A stretch of 64,000 nt of DNA from an uncultured Burkholderiales bacterium (GTDB lineage: Bacteria > Pseudomonadota > Gammaproteobacteria > Burkholderiales > Thiobacillaceae): the NCBI GenBank assembly GCA_937949525.1, contig CALEDT010000049.1:1-64000 (forward strand). The letters run 5' to 3'. The translations under genes and the position numbers were made by a program. Shown one piece after another: positions 57,506 to 64,000 of the stretch (positions within the stretch are counted from its first letter, which is position 1; each line of letters begins with the position of its first letter). Below the pieces are notes generated by a model. That model saw only the letters and a program-made list of their open reading frames with translations, was not told where the DNA came from and made no database searches.

Positions 57506-58107
57506 CCGGGCCGGTCGCCTCTTCCGCCAGTGAGGAACTGGTCATCCTGGTCATCGGCCCGTCGCGCCGGCGGCTCGACGACCTGATGGCCACGCTCGCC
57601 GCCGCCAGCCCGGACTATCGCCTGGTCGGCCGGCTCGACCGAGCCATCGATCTGCCGCGCTGGGTGGACGAGCTGCAACCCGACGCGATCATCATGGACA
57701 CCGACTCGCCCAGCCGCGACACGCTGGAACAGGTGTGTCTGATGAGCGAATCCAGCCCGCGCCCCATCGTCATGTTCAGCCAGGACGCCTCCGACGCGGC
57801 GATGCGTTCGGCGGTGAACGCCGGTGTGGCCTGCTACGTGGTCGGCGGCCTGCGCGCCGAGCGCCTGCAACCCCTGCTGCATTTGGCGCGCGTGCGTTTC
57901 GAGGCCTGGCAGGCCCTGCGCGACGACGTGTTGCGTGCACGCCTGGAGTTGCAGGAACACAAGCTGATCGAGCAGGCCAAGCGCCGGCTGATGAAGGCGC
58001 GCGGGTTGTCGGAGGAGGCCGCCTATCAGGCCCTGCGGCGCGAGGCCATGACCCAGCGCCGGCGCGTGGTGGACGTCGCGCGGCAGTTGCTGGAGATGTT
58101 GCGATGA
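57502..58107 (+). CDS. nasT: NasT-like ANTAR antiterminator
   Basis: 201 residues. A receiver-like domain (about 12-125) lacks the acidic pair near the N-terminus ('VIGPSRRR' instead of a DD pair) although Asp66 is kept, so it is probably a pseudo-receiver. The ANTAR domain (about 148-200, 'HKLIEQAKRRLMKARGLSEE' and 'AYQALRREAMTQRRRVVDVA') binds paired RNA hairpins and prevents termination. The two leaders at 51905 and 58242 are the expected targets. The usual partner NasS is not in the window. Confidence 0.9.
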   Translation: MTGPVASSASEELVILVIGPSRRRLDDLMATLAAASPDYRLVGRLDRAIDLPRWVDELQPDAIIMDTDSPSRDTLEQVCLMSESSPRPIVMFSQDASDAAMRSAVNAGVACYVVGGLRAERLQPLLHLARVRFEAWQALRDDVLRARLELQEHKLIEQAKRRLMKARGLSEEAAYQALRREAMTQRRRVVDVARQLLEMLR

Positions 58108-58115
58108 AGCCGGCA

Positions 58116-58132
58116 TGTGCCGCGATGGTGCG
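58116..58132 (+). promoter_or_regulatory. NtrC-type enhancer site, nrt operon
   Basis: TGTGCCGCGATGGTGCG, 15 of 17 bases shared with the site at 51810; about 110 bases before the expected start. Confidence 0.65.
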
Positions 58133-58196
58133 CGTTGCCCCCGAAGCGGGCATCGACACCCGCGCAGAGCCCATGGTGGAAGTTGAAACCACGCAA

Positions 58197-58209
58197 AATC
58201 AGTTGCTTG
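58197..58209 (+). promoter_or_regulatory. IHF-like site, nrt operon
   Basis: AATCAGTTGCTTG fits WATCAR-N4-TTR and lies between the NtrC site and the sigma-54 promoter, where DNA bending is needed. Confidence 0.5.
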
Positions 58210-58215
58210 TGTATT

Positions 58216-58231
58216 TGGCACGCGGATTGCT
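58216..58231 (+). promoter_or_regulatory. sigma-54 promoter, nrt operon
   Basis: TGGCACGCGGATTGCT, a full match to the -24/-12 consensus. Expected start near 58242. Confidence 0.88.
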
Positions 58232-58241
58232 TTGAACTGAC

Positions 58242-58337
58242 TGACCGGTGCAACGGCGCATCGGCCATGTCGCTCCTTCGCTGAGGTAACTTGGACAACG
58301 GCGTCCCGCCCCTCGGGGTTGGACGCCGCTTTTTTTT
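58242..58337 (+). promoter_or_regulatory. ANTAR-type attenuator leader of nrtA
   Basis: The same GGAC-AACGGC-GTCC hairpin as in the nirB leader (58293-58306) overlaps a terminator with an 8-bp perfect stem CGGCGTCC (58299-58306) / GGACGCCG (58321-58328) and eight T. A first hairpin near 58270-58284 is possible (CCU-UCGCUG-AGG). Confidence 0.78.
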
Positions 58338-58349
58338 GGAGTACCGCAA

Positions 58350-59624
58350 ATGGACCAGACCCCGCCCCCCAACGCGCCGGCCGTCGATGACGACAAGCGC
58401 GATTTCCTGAAGAAAGCCGCCAGCATGTCCGCCGCCGCCGCCCTGATGGCCCTCGTTCCGCCCGGTGTGCGCAACGCCGCCTGGGCCGCCGGTTCCGACG
58501 CTCCGGAGAAGCCCGACCTGAAGATCGGCTTCATTCCGCTCACCGATTGCGCCAGCGTGGTGATGGCCGCGCACAAGGGCTTCGACAAGAAGTACGGCCT
58601 CAGGATCACCGCCACCAAGGAAGCATCCTGGGCCGGCGTGCGCGACAAGCTGGTCAACGGCGAGCTCGACGCCGCGCATGTGCTGTACGGTCTGATCTAC
58701 GGCGTGCAACTGGGCATCGGCGGGCCCAAGCGCGACATGTCGGTGCTGATGACCCTCAACAACAATGGCCAGGGCATCACCCTGTCCAACCCGTTGAAGG
58801 CCAAGGGCGTGGTCGACGGCCCCGGTCTGGCGAAGTTGGTCAAGGCCGAACCGCGCGAATACACCTTCGCGCAGACCTTCCCCACCGGCACGCACGCGAT
58901 GTGGTTGTACTACTGGCTGGCCACCTATGGCATCGACCCGTTCCGCGACGTCAAGACCATCGTCGTGCCGCCGCCGCAGATGGTGGCCAACATGCGCGTC
59001 GGCAACATGGACGGCTTTTGCGTCGGCGAGCCGTGGAACGCGCGCGCGATCCACGACAAGATCGGCTTTTCCGCCGCCACCAGCCAGGACGTCTGGGTGG
59101 ACCACCCGGAAAAGGTGCTGGGTACCACCGCCGAGTTCGTGCAGCGCTACCCCAATACCGCGCGGGCGATGACCGCCGCCGTGCTGGAAGCCTCGCGCTA
59201 TATCGACGTGGTCAGGAATCGCGCCGAGGTGGCCAAGGTGATTTCCGGCAAGGCTTACGTCAACGCGCCGTTCGAGGTCATCGAGGGCCGCATGAAGGGC
59301 GAGTACGACAACGGTAACGGCCGCAAGTGGCAGGACGCCAACTACATGAAGTTCTTCAACGATGGCGCCGTCACCTTCCCGTACCTGTCCGACGGCATGT
59401 GGTTCCTGACCCAGCACAAGCGCTGGGGCCTGTTGAAGGACCACCCGGATTACCTGGCGGTGGCGAAGGCTGTCAACCGCGTCGACGTGTACACCGATGC
59501 CGCGACCATGGCCAAGGTGGCGCTGCCCAAGTCGGACATGCGCAGTCACAAGCTGATCGACGGCGTGGTCTGGGACGGCAGGAACCCGGCTGCCTACGCC
59601 GACGCGTTCAAGATCAAAGCCTGA
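58350..59624 (+). CDS. nrtA: nitrate ABC transporter substrate-binding protein
   Basis: 424 residues of the NrtA/CmpA type ('LKIGFIPLTDCASVVMAAHK', 'MDGFCVGEPWNARAI', 'DHPEKVLGTTAEFVQRYP'). The N-terminus resembles a Tat signal with a lysine in place of the first arginine ('DKRDFLKKAASMSAAAALM'). It captures nitrate or nitrite outside the membrane. GGAG lies 11 bases before the ATG, just after the terminator. Confidence 0.9.
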   Translation: MDQTPPPNAPAVDDDKRDFLKKAASMSAAAALMALVPPGVRNAAWAAGSDAPEKPDLKIGFIPLTDCASVVMAAHKGFDKKYGLRITATKEASWAGVRDKLVNGELDAAHVLYGLIYGVQLGIGGPKRDMSVLMTLNNNGQGITLSNPLKAKGVVDGPGLAKLVKAEPREYTFAQTFPTGTHAMWLYYWLATYGIDPFRDVKTIVVPPPQMVANMRVGNMDGFCVGEPWNARAIHDKIGFSAATSQDVWVDHPEKVLGTTAEFVQRYPNTARAMTAAVLEASRYIDVVRNRAEVAKVISGKAYVNAPFEVIEGRMKGEYDNGNGRKWQDANYMKFFNDGAVTFPYLSDGMWFLTQHKRWGLLKDHPDYLAVAKAVNRVDVYTDAATMAKVALPKSDMRSHKLIDGVVWDGRNPAAYADAFKIKA

Positions 59625-59675
59625 TCCCGACCCGCTCCCGCGCGCGGGAGCGGGGACAACGACGAGGAGCCCGCG

Positions 59676-60587
59676 ATGAGCGCAGTCACTTTCCATGAAG
59701 ACCGTCTGGATACCGTCATGAAACGAGCCGATACCCACACCATCCCGCCCGCCGAGGCGCCGCCGCGGTCCCGTCCCACACCGTTCTTCGAGACCGAGCG
59801 CGGCCGTGCCTGGCTGGCCGGCGCGGGCGGCCTGCTGCGGGCTGCCGTGCCGCCCGGCATCGGGCTGGCGCTGTTCGTGCTGCTCTGGCACCTGGTGGCC
59901 GCCAGCAGCGACGGCCTGCCGGGTCCGGCGCCGACCTGGGAGGCGGCCAAGGCGTTGTTCGCCGATCCGTTCTACGACAACGGGCCCAACGACATGGGCA
60001 TCGGCTGGAACATCCTCCATTCACTGTACCGCGTCGGCGTCGGTTTCGGCCTGGCCGCGCTGGTCGGCATCCCGGCCGGTTTCCTGCTCGGCCGCTTCGC
60101 CTTCCTGTCGGGCATGGCCGCGCCCATCATCAGCCTGCTGCGACCAGTCAGCCCGCTGGCCTGGCTGCCGATCGGCCTGATGGTGTTCCAGGTGGCCGAG
60201 CCGGCGTCGATCTTCGTGATCTTCATCTCCAGCATCTGGCCGATCATCCTCAACACCGCCGCCGGCGTGGCGCGCGTGCCGCAGGACTACATGAACGTCG
60301 CGCGCGTGCTCAACCTGTCGGAGTGGAAGATCTTCACGCGCATCCTGTTCCCGTCGGTGCTGCCGCATCTGATGACCGGCATCCGCCTGTCCATCGGCGT
60401 CGCCTGGCTGGTGATCGTGGCCGCGGAAATGCTCACCGGCGGCGTCGGCATCGGCTTCTGGGTGTGGGACGAGTGGAACAACCTCAACGTCGAGCACATC
60501 CTGATCGCCATCTTCATCGTCGGCATCGTCGGCCTGCTGCTGGAGCAGACGCTGATGTGGGTGGCGAAACGGTTCAGCTATGCCTGA
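59676..60587 (+). CDS. nrtB: nitrate ABC transporter permease
   Basis: 303 residues, about six membrane segments, with the permease EAA-like loop 'VARVLNLSEWKIFTRILFPS'. A 45-residue N-terminal tail precedes the first segment. ATG 59676 with GAGGAG upstream. Confidence 0.92.
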   Translation: MSAVTFHEDRLDTVMKRADTHTIPPAEAPPRSRPTPFFETERGRAWLAGAGGLLRAAVPPGIGLALFVLLWHLVAASSDGLPGPAPTWEAAKALFADPFYDNGPNDMGIGWNILHSLYRVGVGFGLAALVGIPAGFLLGRFAFLSGMAAPIISLLRPVSPLAWLPIGLMVFQVAEPASIFVIFISSIWPIILNTAAGVARVPQDYMNVARVLNLSEWKIFTRILFPSVLPHLMTGIRLSIGVAWLVIVAAEMLTGGVGIGFWVWDEWNNLNVEHILIAIFIVGIVGLLLEQTLMWVAKRFSYA

Positions 60588-60638
60588 CGTCCGGCCGGCC
60601 GCCACGTCCGGCCGGCCCCAACCATGGAGTCGAGAAAA

Positions 60639-61436
60639 ATGCACCACTATCTGCAAATCGAAAACGCCAGCATGGTGTTCGACACCAAGAACGGCAAGTT
60701 CACCGCGCTTGCCGGCATCGACCTGCACATGCGCCAAGGCGAGTTCGTCAGCCTGATCGGCCATTCCGGCTGCGGCAAGAGCACGCTGCTCAATCTGGTC
60801 GCCGGCCTGAACGAGCCGACCGAAGGCGTGCTGCTGCTGGCCGAGAAGGAGATCAAGGGGCCGGGCCCGGAGCGCGGCGTGGTGTTCCAGAACCACAGCC
60901 TGCTGCCCTGGCTGAGCTGCTACGGCAACGTGCATCTGGCGGTGGAGCGGGTGTTCGGCGCCAGCGAGTCCAAGCGCCGCTTGCGCGAGCGCGCCATGGC
61001 GGCGCTGGAGCTGGTGGGCCTGGCGCATGCCGCACACAAGCATCCGCACGAGATCTCCGGCGGCATGAAACAGCGCGTCGGCATCGCCCGCGCGCTGGCC
61101 ATGGAACCCAAGGTGCTGCTGCTGGACGAGCCGTTCGGCGCGCTCGACGCACTGACCCGCGCCAGCCTGCAGGACGAGCTGATGCGCATCGTGCGCGACA
61201 CGGCGGCCACCGTGATCATGGTGACGCACGACGTCGACGAGGCGGTGCTGCTGTCCGACCGCATCGTCATGCTCACCAACGGGCCGGCCGCGACGATCGG
61301 CGAAATCCTCGAGGTCGATCTGCCGCGCCCGCGCGACCGGCTGCAACTGGCGGAAGACCCCGGCTACCATCACCTGCGCAGCCAGGTGCTGGCCTTCCTG
61401 TACCAGAAGCAGCGCCGGCCGGCCAAGGCGGCGTGA
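60639..61436 (+). CDS. nrtC: nitrate ABC transporter ATPase
   Basis: 265 residues from ATG 60639 (GGAG nine bases upstream; ATG 60624 also in frame). Walker A 'GHSGCGKSTLL', signature 'ISGGMKQRVGIARALA', Walker B 'VLLLDEPFGALD' and switch His in 'VMVTHDVDEAV'. Single-domain, so NrtD-like; one ATPase serves the transporter. Confidence 0.92.
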   Translation: MHHYLQIENASMVFDTKNGKFTALAGIDLHMRQGEFVSLIGHSGCGKSTLLNLVAGLNEPTEGVLLLAEKEIKGPGPERGVVFQNHSLLPWLSCYGNVHLAVERVFGASESKRRLRERAMAALELVGLAHAAHKHPHEISGGMKQRVGIARALAMEPKVLLLDEPFGALDALTRASLQDELMRIVRDTAATVIMVTHDVDEAVLLSDRIVMLTNGPAATIGEILEVDLPRPRDRLQLAEDPGYHHLRSQVLAFLYQKQRRPAKAA

Positions 61437-61577
61437 CGGCGGGGCTGGCCGCGACGGCCGGCCGTGCGGCGCGGTTGGCCGCCCGCCCCGAACTGTGCTC
61501 AAATCGGCCGCTTCCGCTGCACCGGCGTGGTGCGGGACGGCGCGCGCGCGCAGGTCCGCCCGCGCCCGATCCGTCTC

Positions 61578-63275
61578 ATGCAAGTCACCGTCAGCGAACT
61601 GCTGGTCCGTTATCTGCAACGTCTGGGCGTCGAGGTCGTCTTCGGCATGCCCGGCGCGCACGTGCTGCCGATCTATGACCGCCTGTACGACGCGCCCATC
61701 CGCACCGTGCTGGTCAAGCACGAACAGGGCGCCGCCTTCATGGCGGGCGGCTATGCACGTGTGTCGCACCGCGTCGCCGCCTGCATCGCCACGGCCGGCC
61801 CCGGCGCCACCAATCTGGTCACCGGCATCGCCAATGCCTACGCCGAACGCCAGCCGGTGCTGGCGCTGACCGGTGAAACACCGACCTATATCTTCGGCAA
61901 GGGCGGCCTGCAGGAGAGTTCCGGCGAGGGCGGCGCCATCGATCAGGCCGCGCTGTTCGCCGGCATCACGCGCTACCGCAAGCTGATCGAACGCACCGAT
62001 TACCTCGGCCAGGTGCTCAACCAGGCCACGCGCGCACTGCTGGGGCCGGAACCGGGACCGGTGCTGTTGAGCGTGCCCTACAACGTGCAGAAGGAGAAGG
62101 TGGCCGCGAGCGTGCTCGACGGCCTGCATTTCCCGCGCGCCGCCACGGCGGCCCGGCCGATCGGGGACGACTCGGTGCAGGCCCTGGCCGCGCTGCTGCG
62201 TGGCGCGGACTGTCCGGTGATCGTCGCCGGCTACGGCTGCATCCGTGCCGGCGCACGCCCGCTGGTGGCGCGCCTGGCCGAGCGCCTGGGCATCGGCGTG
62301 GCCACCAGCCTCAAGGGCAAGGGCGCGGTGGCGGAAGACTCGCCGTTGGCGCTGGGCTGCCTGGGCGTGACCTCGGACGGTGCCGCCTACCGCTTTCTGG
62401 TCGAGCATGCCGACCTGGTGCTGTTCCTGGGTGCCGGTTACAACGAACGCACCAGCTACCTGTGGGACGAACGCCTGCTGGCCGGCAAACGCGTGGTGCA
62501 GATCGATCACGACGCGGCGCAACTGGGCAAGGTGTATCGCCCGGATCTGACCATCCACGGCGACATCGCCGACGTGCTGACGCGCCTGCTGGCGCTGCCG
62601 GCCGGCGACGACGCGGCGCTGGCCGAGGCGCGTCTGACCCGGCTCAAAGCCTACCGGCGTGCCGCTCATGGCGCGCGCGTCGCCTGTCGGCAGGCGGCGG
62701 GCGGTGGCATGGACGGCGATGCGCGCTTCCACCTGATCCGGCATTTCTACGCCGGGCTGGCGGCGCGTTTCCCGCGCGACGCGCTGATCTTCGACGACAA
62801 CATCGTGTTCGCCCAGTCGTTCCTGCGCGTGTCGCATGCCAACCACTATTTCCCCAACGGCGGCATCTCCTCGCTCGGTCATGCCATCCCGGCGGCCATC
62901 GGCGCGCGCCTGCACGTTCGGGAGGGCGCGGTGTTCGCCATCCTCGGTGACGGCGGTTTCCAGATGTGCTGCATGGAACTGATGACGGCGGTGAACTATG
63001 GAATGCCGCTCAACGTCGTGGTGATCAACAACGGCACCATGGGCCTGATCCGCAAGAACCAGTTCCAGCTCTACCAGCAACGCTATCTCGACTGCGACTT
63101 CGTCAATCCCGATTTCGCGCTGCTCGCCGCGTCGTTCGGCATCCGTCACCACCGGCTCGACAGCGAGGCGGCGATCGACGCGTTGTTCGCCACGGCCGAC
63201 CTGGAAAACGCCATCAACCTGATCGAAATCCCGCTCGACAAGCATGCCTTCCCGTCCTACCTGTCCGGCCGCTGA
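61578..63275 (+). CDS. TPP-dependent acetolactate synthase-like enzyme
   Basis: 565 residues of the AHAS/pyruvate oxidase family. The TPP-activating glutamate is Glu49 in 'VLVKHEQGAAFMAGGYAR'. The TPP/Mg motif is 'ILGDGGFQMCCMEL' ending 'VVVINNGTMG'. No regulatory small subunit (ilvH) follows, and the C-terminus lacks the usual biosynthetic IlvB look, so a specialised decarboxylase or ligase of 2-oxo acids is more likely. The glycosyltransferase-like gene overlaps its 3' end by 32 bases. Confidence 0.78.
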   Translation: MQVTVSELLVRYLQRLGVEVVFGMPGAHVLPIYDRLYDAPIRTVLVKHEQGAAFMAGGYARVSHRVAACIATAGPGATNLVTGIANAYAERQPVLALTGETPTYIFGKGGLQESSGEGGAIDQAALFAGITRYRKLIERTDYLGQVLNQATRALLGPEPGPVLLSVPYNVQKEKVAASVLDGLHFPRAATAARPIGDDSVQALAALLRGADCPVIVAGYGCIRAGARPLVARLAERLGIGVATSLKGKGAVAEDSPLALGCLGVTSDGAAYRFLVEHADLVLFLGAGYNERTSYLWDERLLAGKRVVQIDHDAAQLGKVYRPDLTIHGDIADVLTRLLALPAGDDAALAEARLTRLKAYRRAAHGARVACRQAAGGGMDGDARFHLIRHFYAGLAARFPRDALIFDDNIVFAQSFLRVSHANHYFPNGGISSLGHAIPAAIGARLHVREGAVFAILGDGGFQMCCMELMTAVNYGMPLNVVVINNGTMGLIRKNQFQLYQQRYLDCDFVNPDFALLAASFGIRHHRLDSEAAIDALFATADLENAINLIEIPLDKHAFPSYLSGR

Positions 63276-64000
63276 CATCCCGCCAAGGACCGGAGCGGAT
63301 GCCCGCGTCGCGGGGTTGCGCGCGCGCATCGCCGAACTGGAGACGGCCCTGTGGCGCAACGGCTTCGATGCCGCGCTGCTGCCGTGTTACCAGGCCGCGT
63401 TCCGCGAACTGGAGGGCGTGATCGCGCAGGCGGGCGACGATGCGCGCCACGACTTCGTCATCGTCGTTCCGGTGGCGGACAACCCGCGTCAGACGCGCGC
63501 CTGCCTCGCCAGCCTGCTGGCGCTATGCCACGCCTACGCCTACGGCGGCATGGTCGATGGCGTGTACCGCAAGCTGTCCGTGCTGCTCGCCGACGACAGC
63601 GCCACGGCCGACGCCATCGGCGCGCACCGCGCGCTGGCCGACGAGTTCAGCGGCCGCGGCCTGCGGGTGGAGTACTTCGGGCGCGAGGCGCAGCTCGCCC
63701 TGCTCGACCGGCTGCACGGTGTGGCCGACCTGGCCGGCATCATCGGCACGCATGGGCGCGGGCGCTTCGCGCACAAGGGCCAGGCCATGATGCGCAACAT
63801 CGCCTATCTGGCCGTCGCCGCGCGCCGCCCCGCGCGCACGCTGATCTACACGGTGGATGCCGACCAGATGTTCGGTGTCAACGTGCCCGCGATGCAGGGC
63901 GGCGAGGCGGTGCACGCGCTCAACTACCTGTATCACCTGGACGAGATCTTCCGCACCCGTGACATCCTGGTGCTCACCGGCAAGGTGGTGGGCGATCCGC
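63244..64000 (+). CDS. glycosyltransferase-like protein, 5' part
   Basis: Open to the window edge (at least 252 residues). ATG 63244 lies inside the TPP enzyme gene; a TTG near 63316 is another candidate. Features are 'FVIVVPVADNPRQTRACL', 'LLADDSATAD' and 'IYTVDADQMFGVNV', whose DxD-like element and order suggest a family 2-type nucleotide-sugar transferase. The overlap implies co-expression with the TPP enzyme. The function is unknown. Confidence 0.6.
   Translation, partial: MPSRPTCPAADIPPRTGADARVAGLRARIAELETALWRNGFDAALLPCYQAAFRELEGVIAQAGDDARHDFVIVVPVADNPRQTRACLASLLALCHAYAYGGMVDGVYRKLSVLLADDSATADAIGAHRALADEFSGRGLRVEYFGREAQLALLDRLHGVADLAGIIGTHGRGRFAHKGQAMMRNIAYLAVAARRPARTLIYTVDADQMFGVNVPAMQGGEAVHALNYLYHLDEIFRTRDILVLTGKVVGDP

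Noticed and set aside
60021-63359. 1,112-codon open frame on the minus strand
   Set aside because: Antisense to nrtB, nrtC and the TPP enzyme, all of which show family motifs on the + strand.

Overview
The window is 64 kb of high-GC chromosomal DNA, densely packed with genes on both strands and holding no rRNA, tRNA or CRISPR array that I can see. The gene content suggests a gammaproteobacterium, perhaps Chromatiales-like or another sulfur-oxidiser-type lineage. The dapF-DUF484-xerC trio is a gammaproteobacterial arrangement. The glutamate-cysteine ligase and the AddB-like nuclease are types shared with betaproteobacteria and Acidithiobacillus, so a betaproteobacterium is not excluded. Placement is inference from gene content only.

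Layout. 1-3.4 kb: the end of a giant Ig-like (Big_1) repeat surface protein of lower GC, then a small lipoprotein. 3.5-11.1 kb: a P-loop protein, a MetA-type acyltransferase, a DksA-family factor with one cysteine, acetyl-CoA synthetase and GlnE. 11.1-17.6 kb: a MoaD-like protein without the GG tail, UvrD, a broken WYL regulator and an AddA-like helicase-nuclease. 17.7-18.6 kb: Fur-box-linked bacterioferritin-associated ferredoxin and bacterioferritin. 18.6-24 kb: a divergent Anbu (ancestral proteasome beta subunit) locus with permuted ATP-grasp, alpha-E, an HPPD-like dioxygenase protein and a sulfotransferase. 24-30.2 kb: a subtilisin-like exoprotease with duplicated C-terminal modules, a transposase scrap, an M18 aminopeptidase, a repeat-bearing exported protein and a possible small RNA. 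30.2-35.4 kb: an AddB-like nuclease, MetY and MetK. 35.6-41 kb: a lipid cluster (two LpxL-family acyltransferases, a YnbA-like phosphatidyltransferase, CdsA, PlsC). 41-51.8 kb: dapF-DUF484-xerC, ubiE, yggX, trmL, gshA-gshB-apbE, a DinB-like protein, a TlpA-like thioredoxin and a THUMP methyltransferase. 51.8-61.4 kb: nitrate assimilation. 61.6-64 kb: a TPP enzyme followed by a glycosyltransferase-like gene cut by the window end.

The best-supported system is nitrate assimilation. Two operons (nirB-nirD-nasA-nasT and nrtA-nrtB-nrtC) have matching upstream regions: an NtrC-type dyad, a near-perfect sigma-54 -24/-12 promoter and a leader in which a GGAC-AACGGC-GTCC hairpin overlaps the 5' arm of a terminator just before the first gene. 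The ANTAR protein NasT encoded here is the expected antiterminator. Nitrogen limitation would open the promoter and nitrate or nitrite would let transcription through the leader. The second operon also has an IHF-like site.

The most unusual locus is the Anbu region. Two of the known partners (ATP-grasp, alpha-E) are present, but in place of the usual transglutaminase-like peptidase there is a 417-residue protein whose C-terminal half keeps the three metal ligands of 4-hydroxyphenylpyruvate dioxygenase. Sulfur and redox metabolism recurs across the window (MetA-type enzyme, MetY, MetK, GshAB), as do iron handling (Bfd, Bfr, YggX) and recombinational repair (UvrD, AddA-like and AddB-like).
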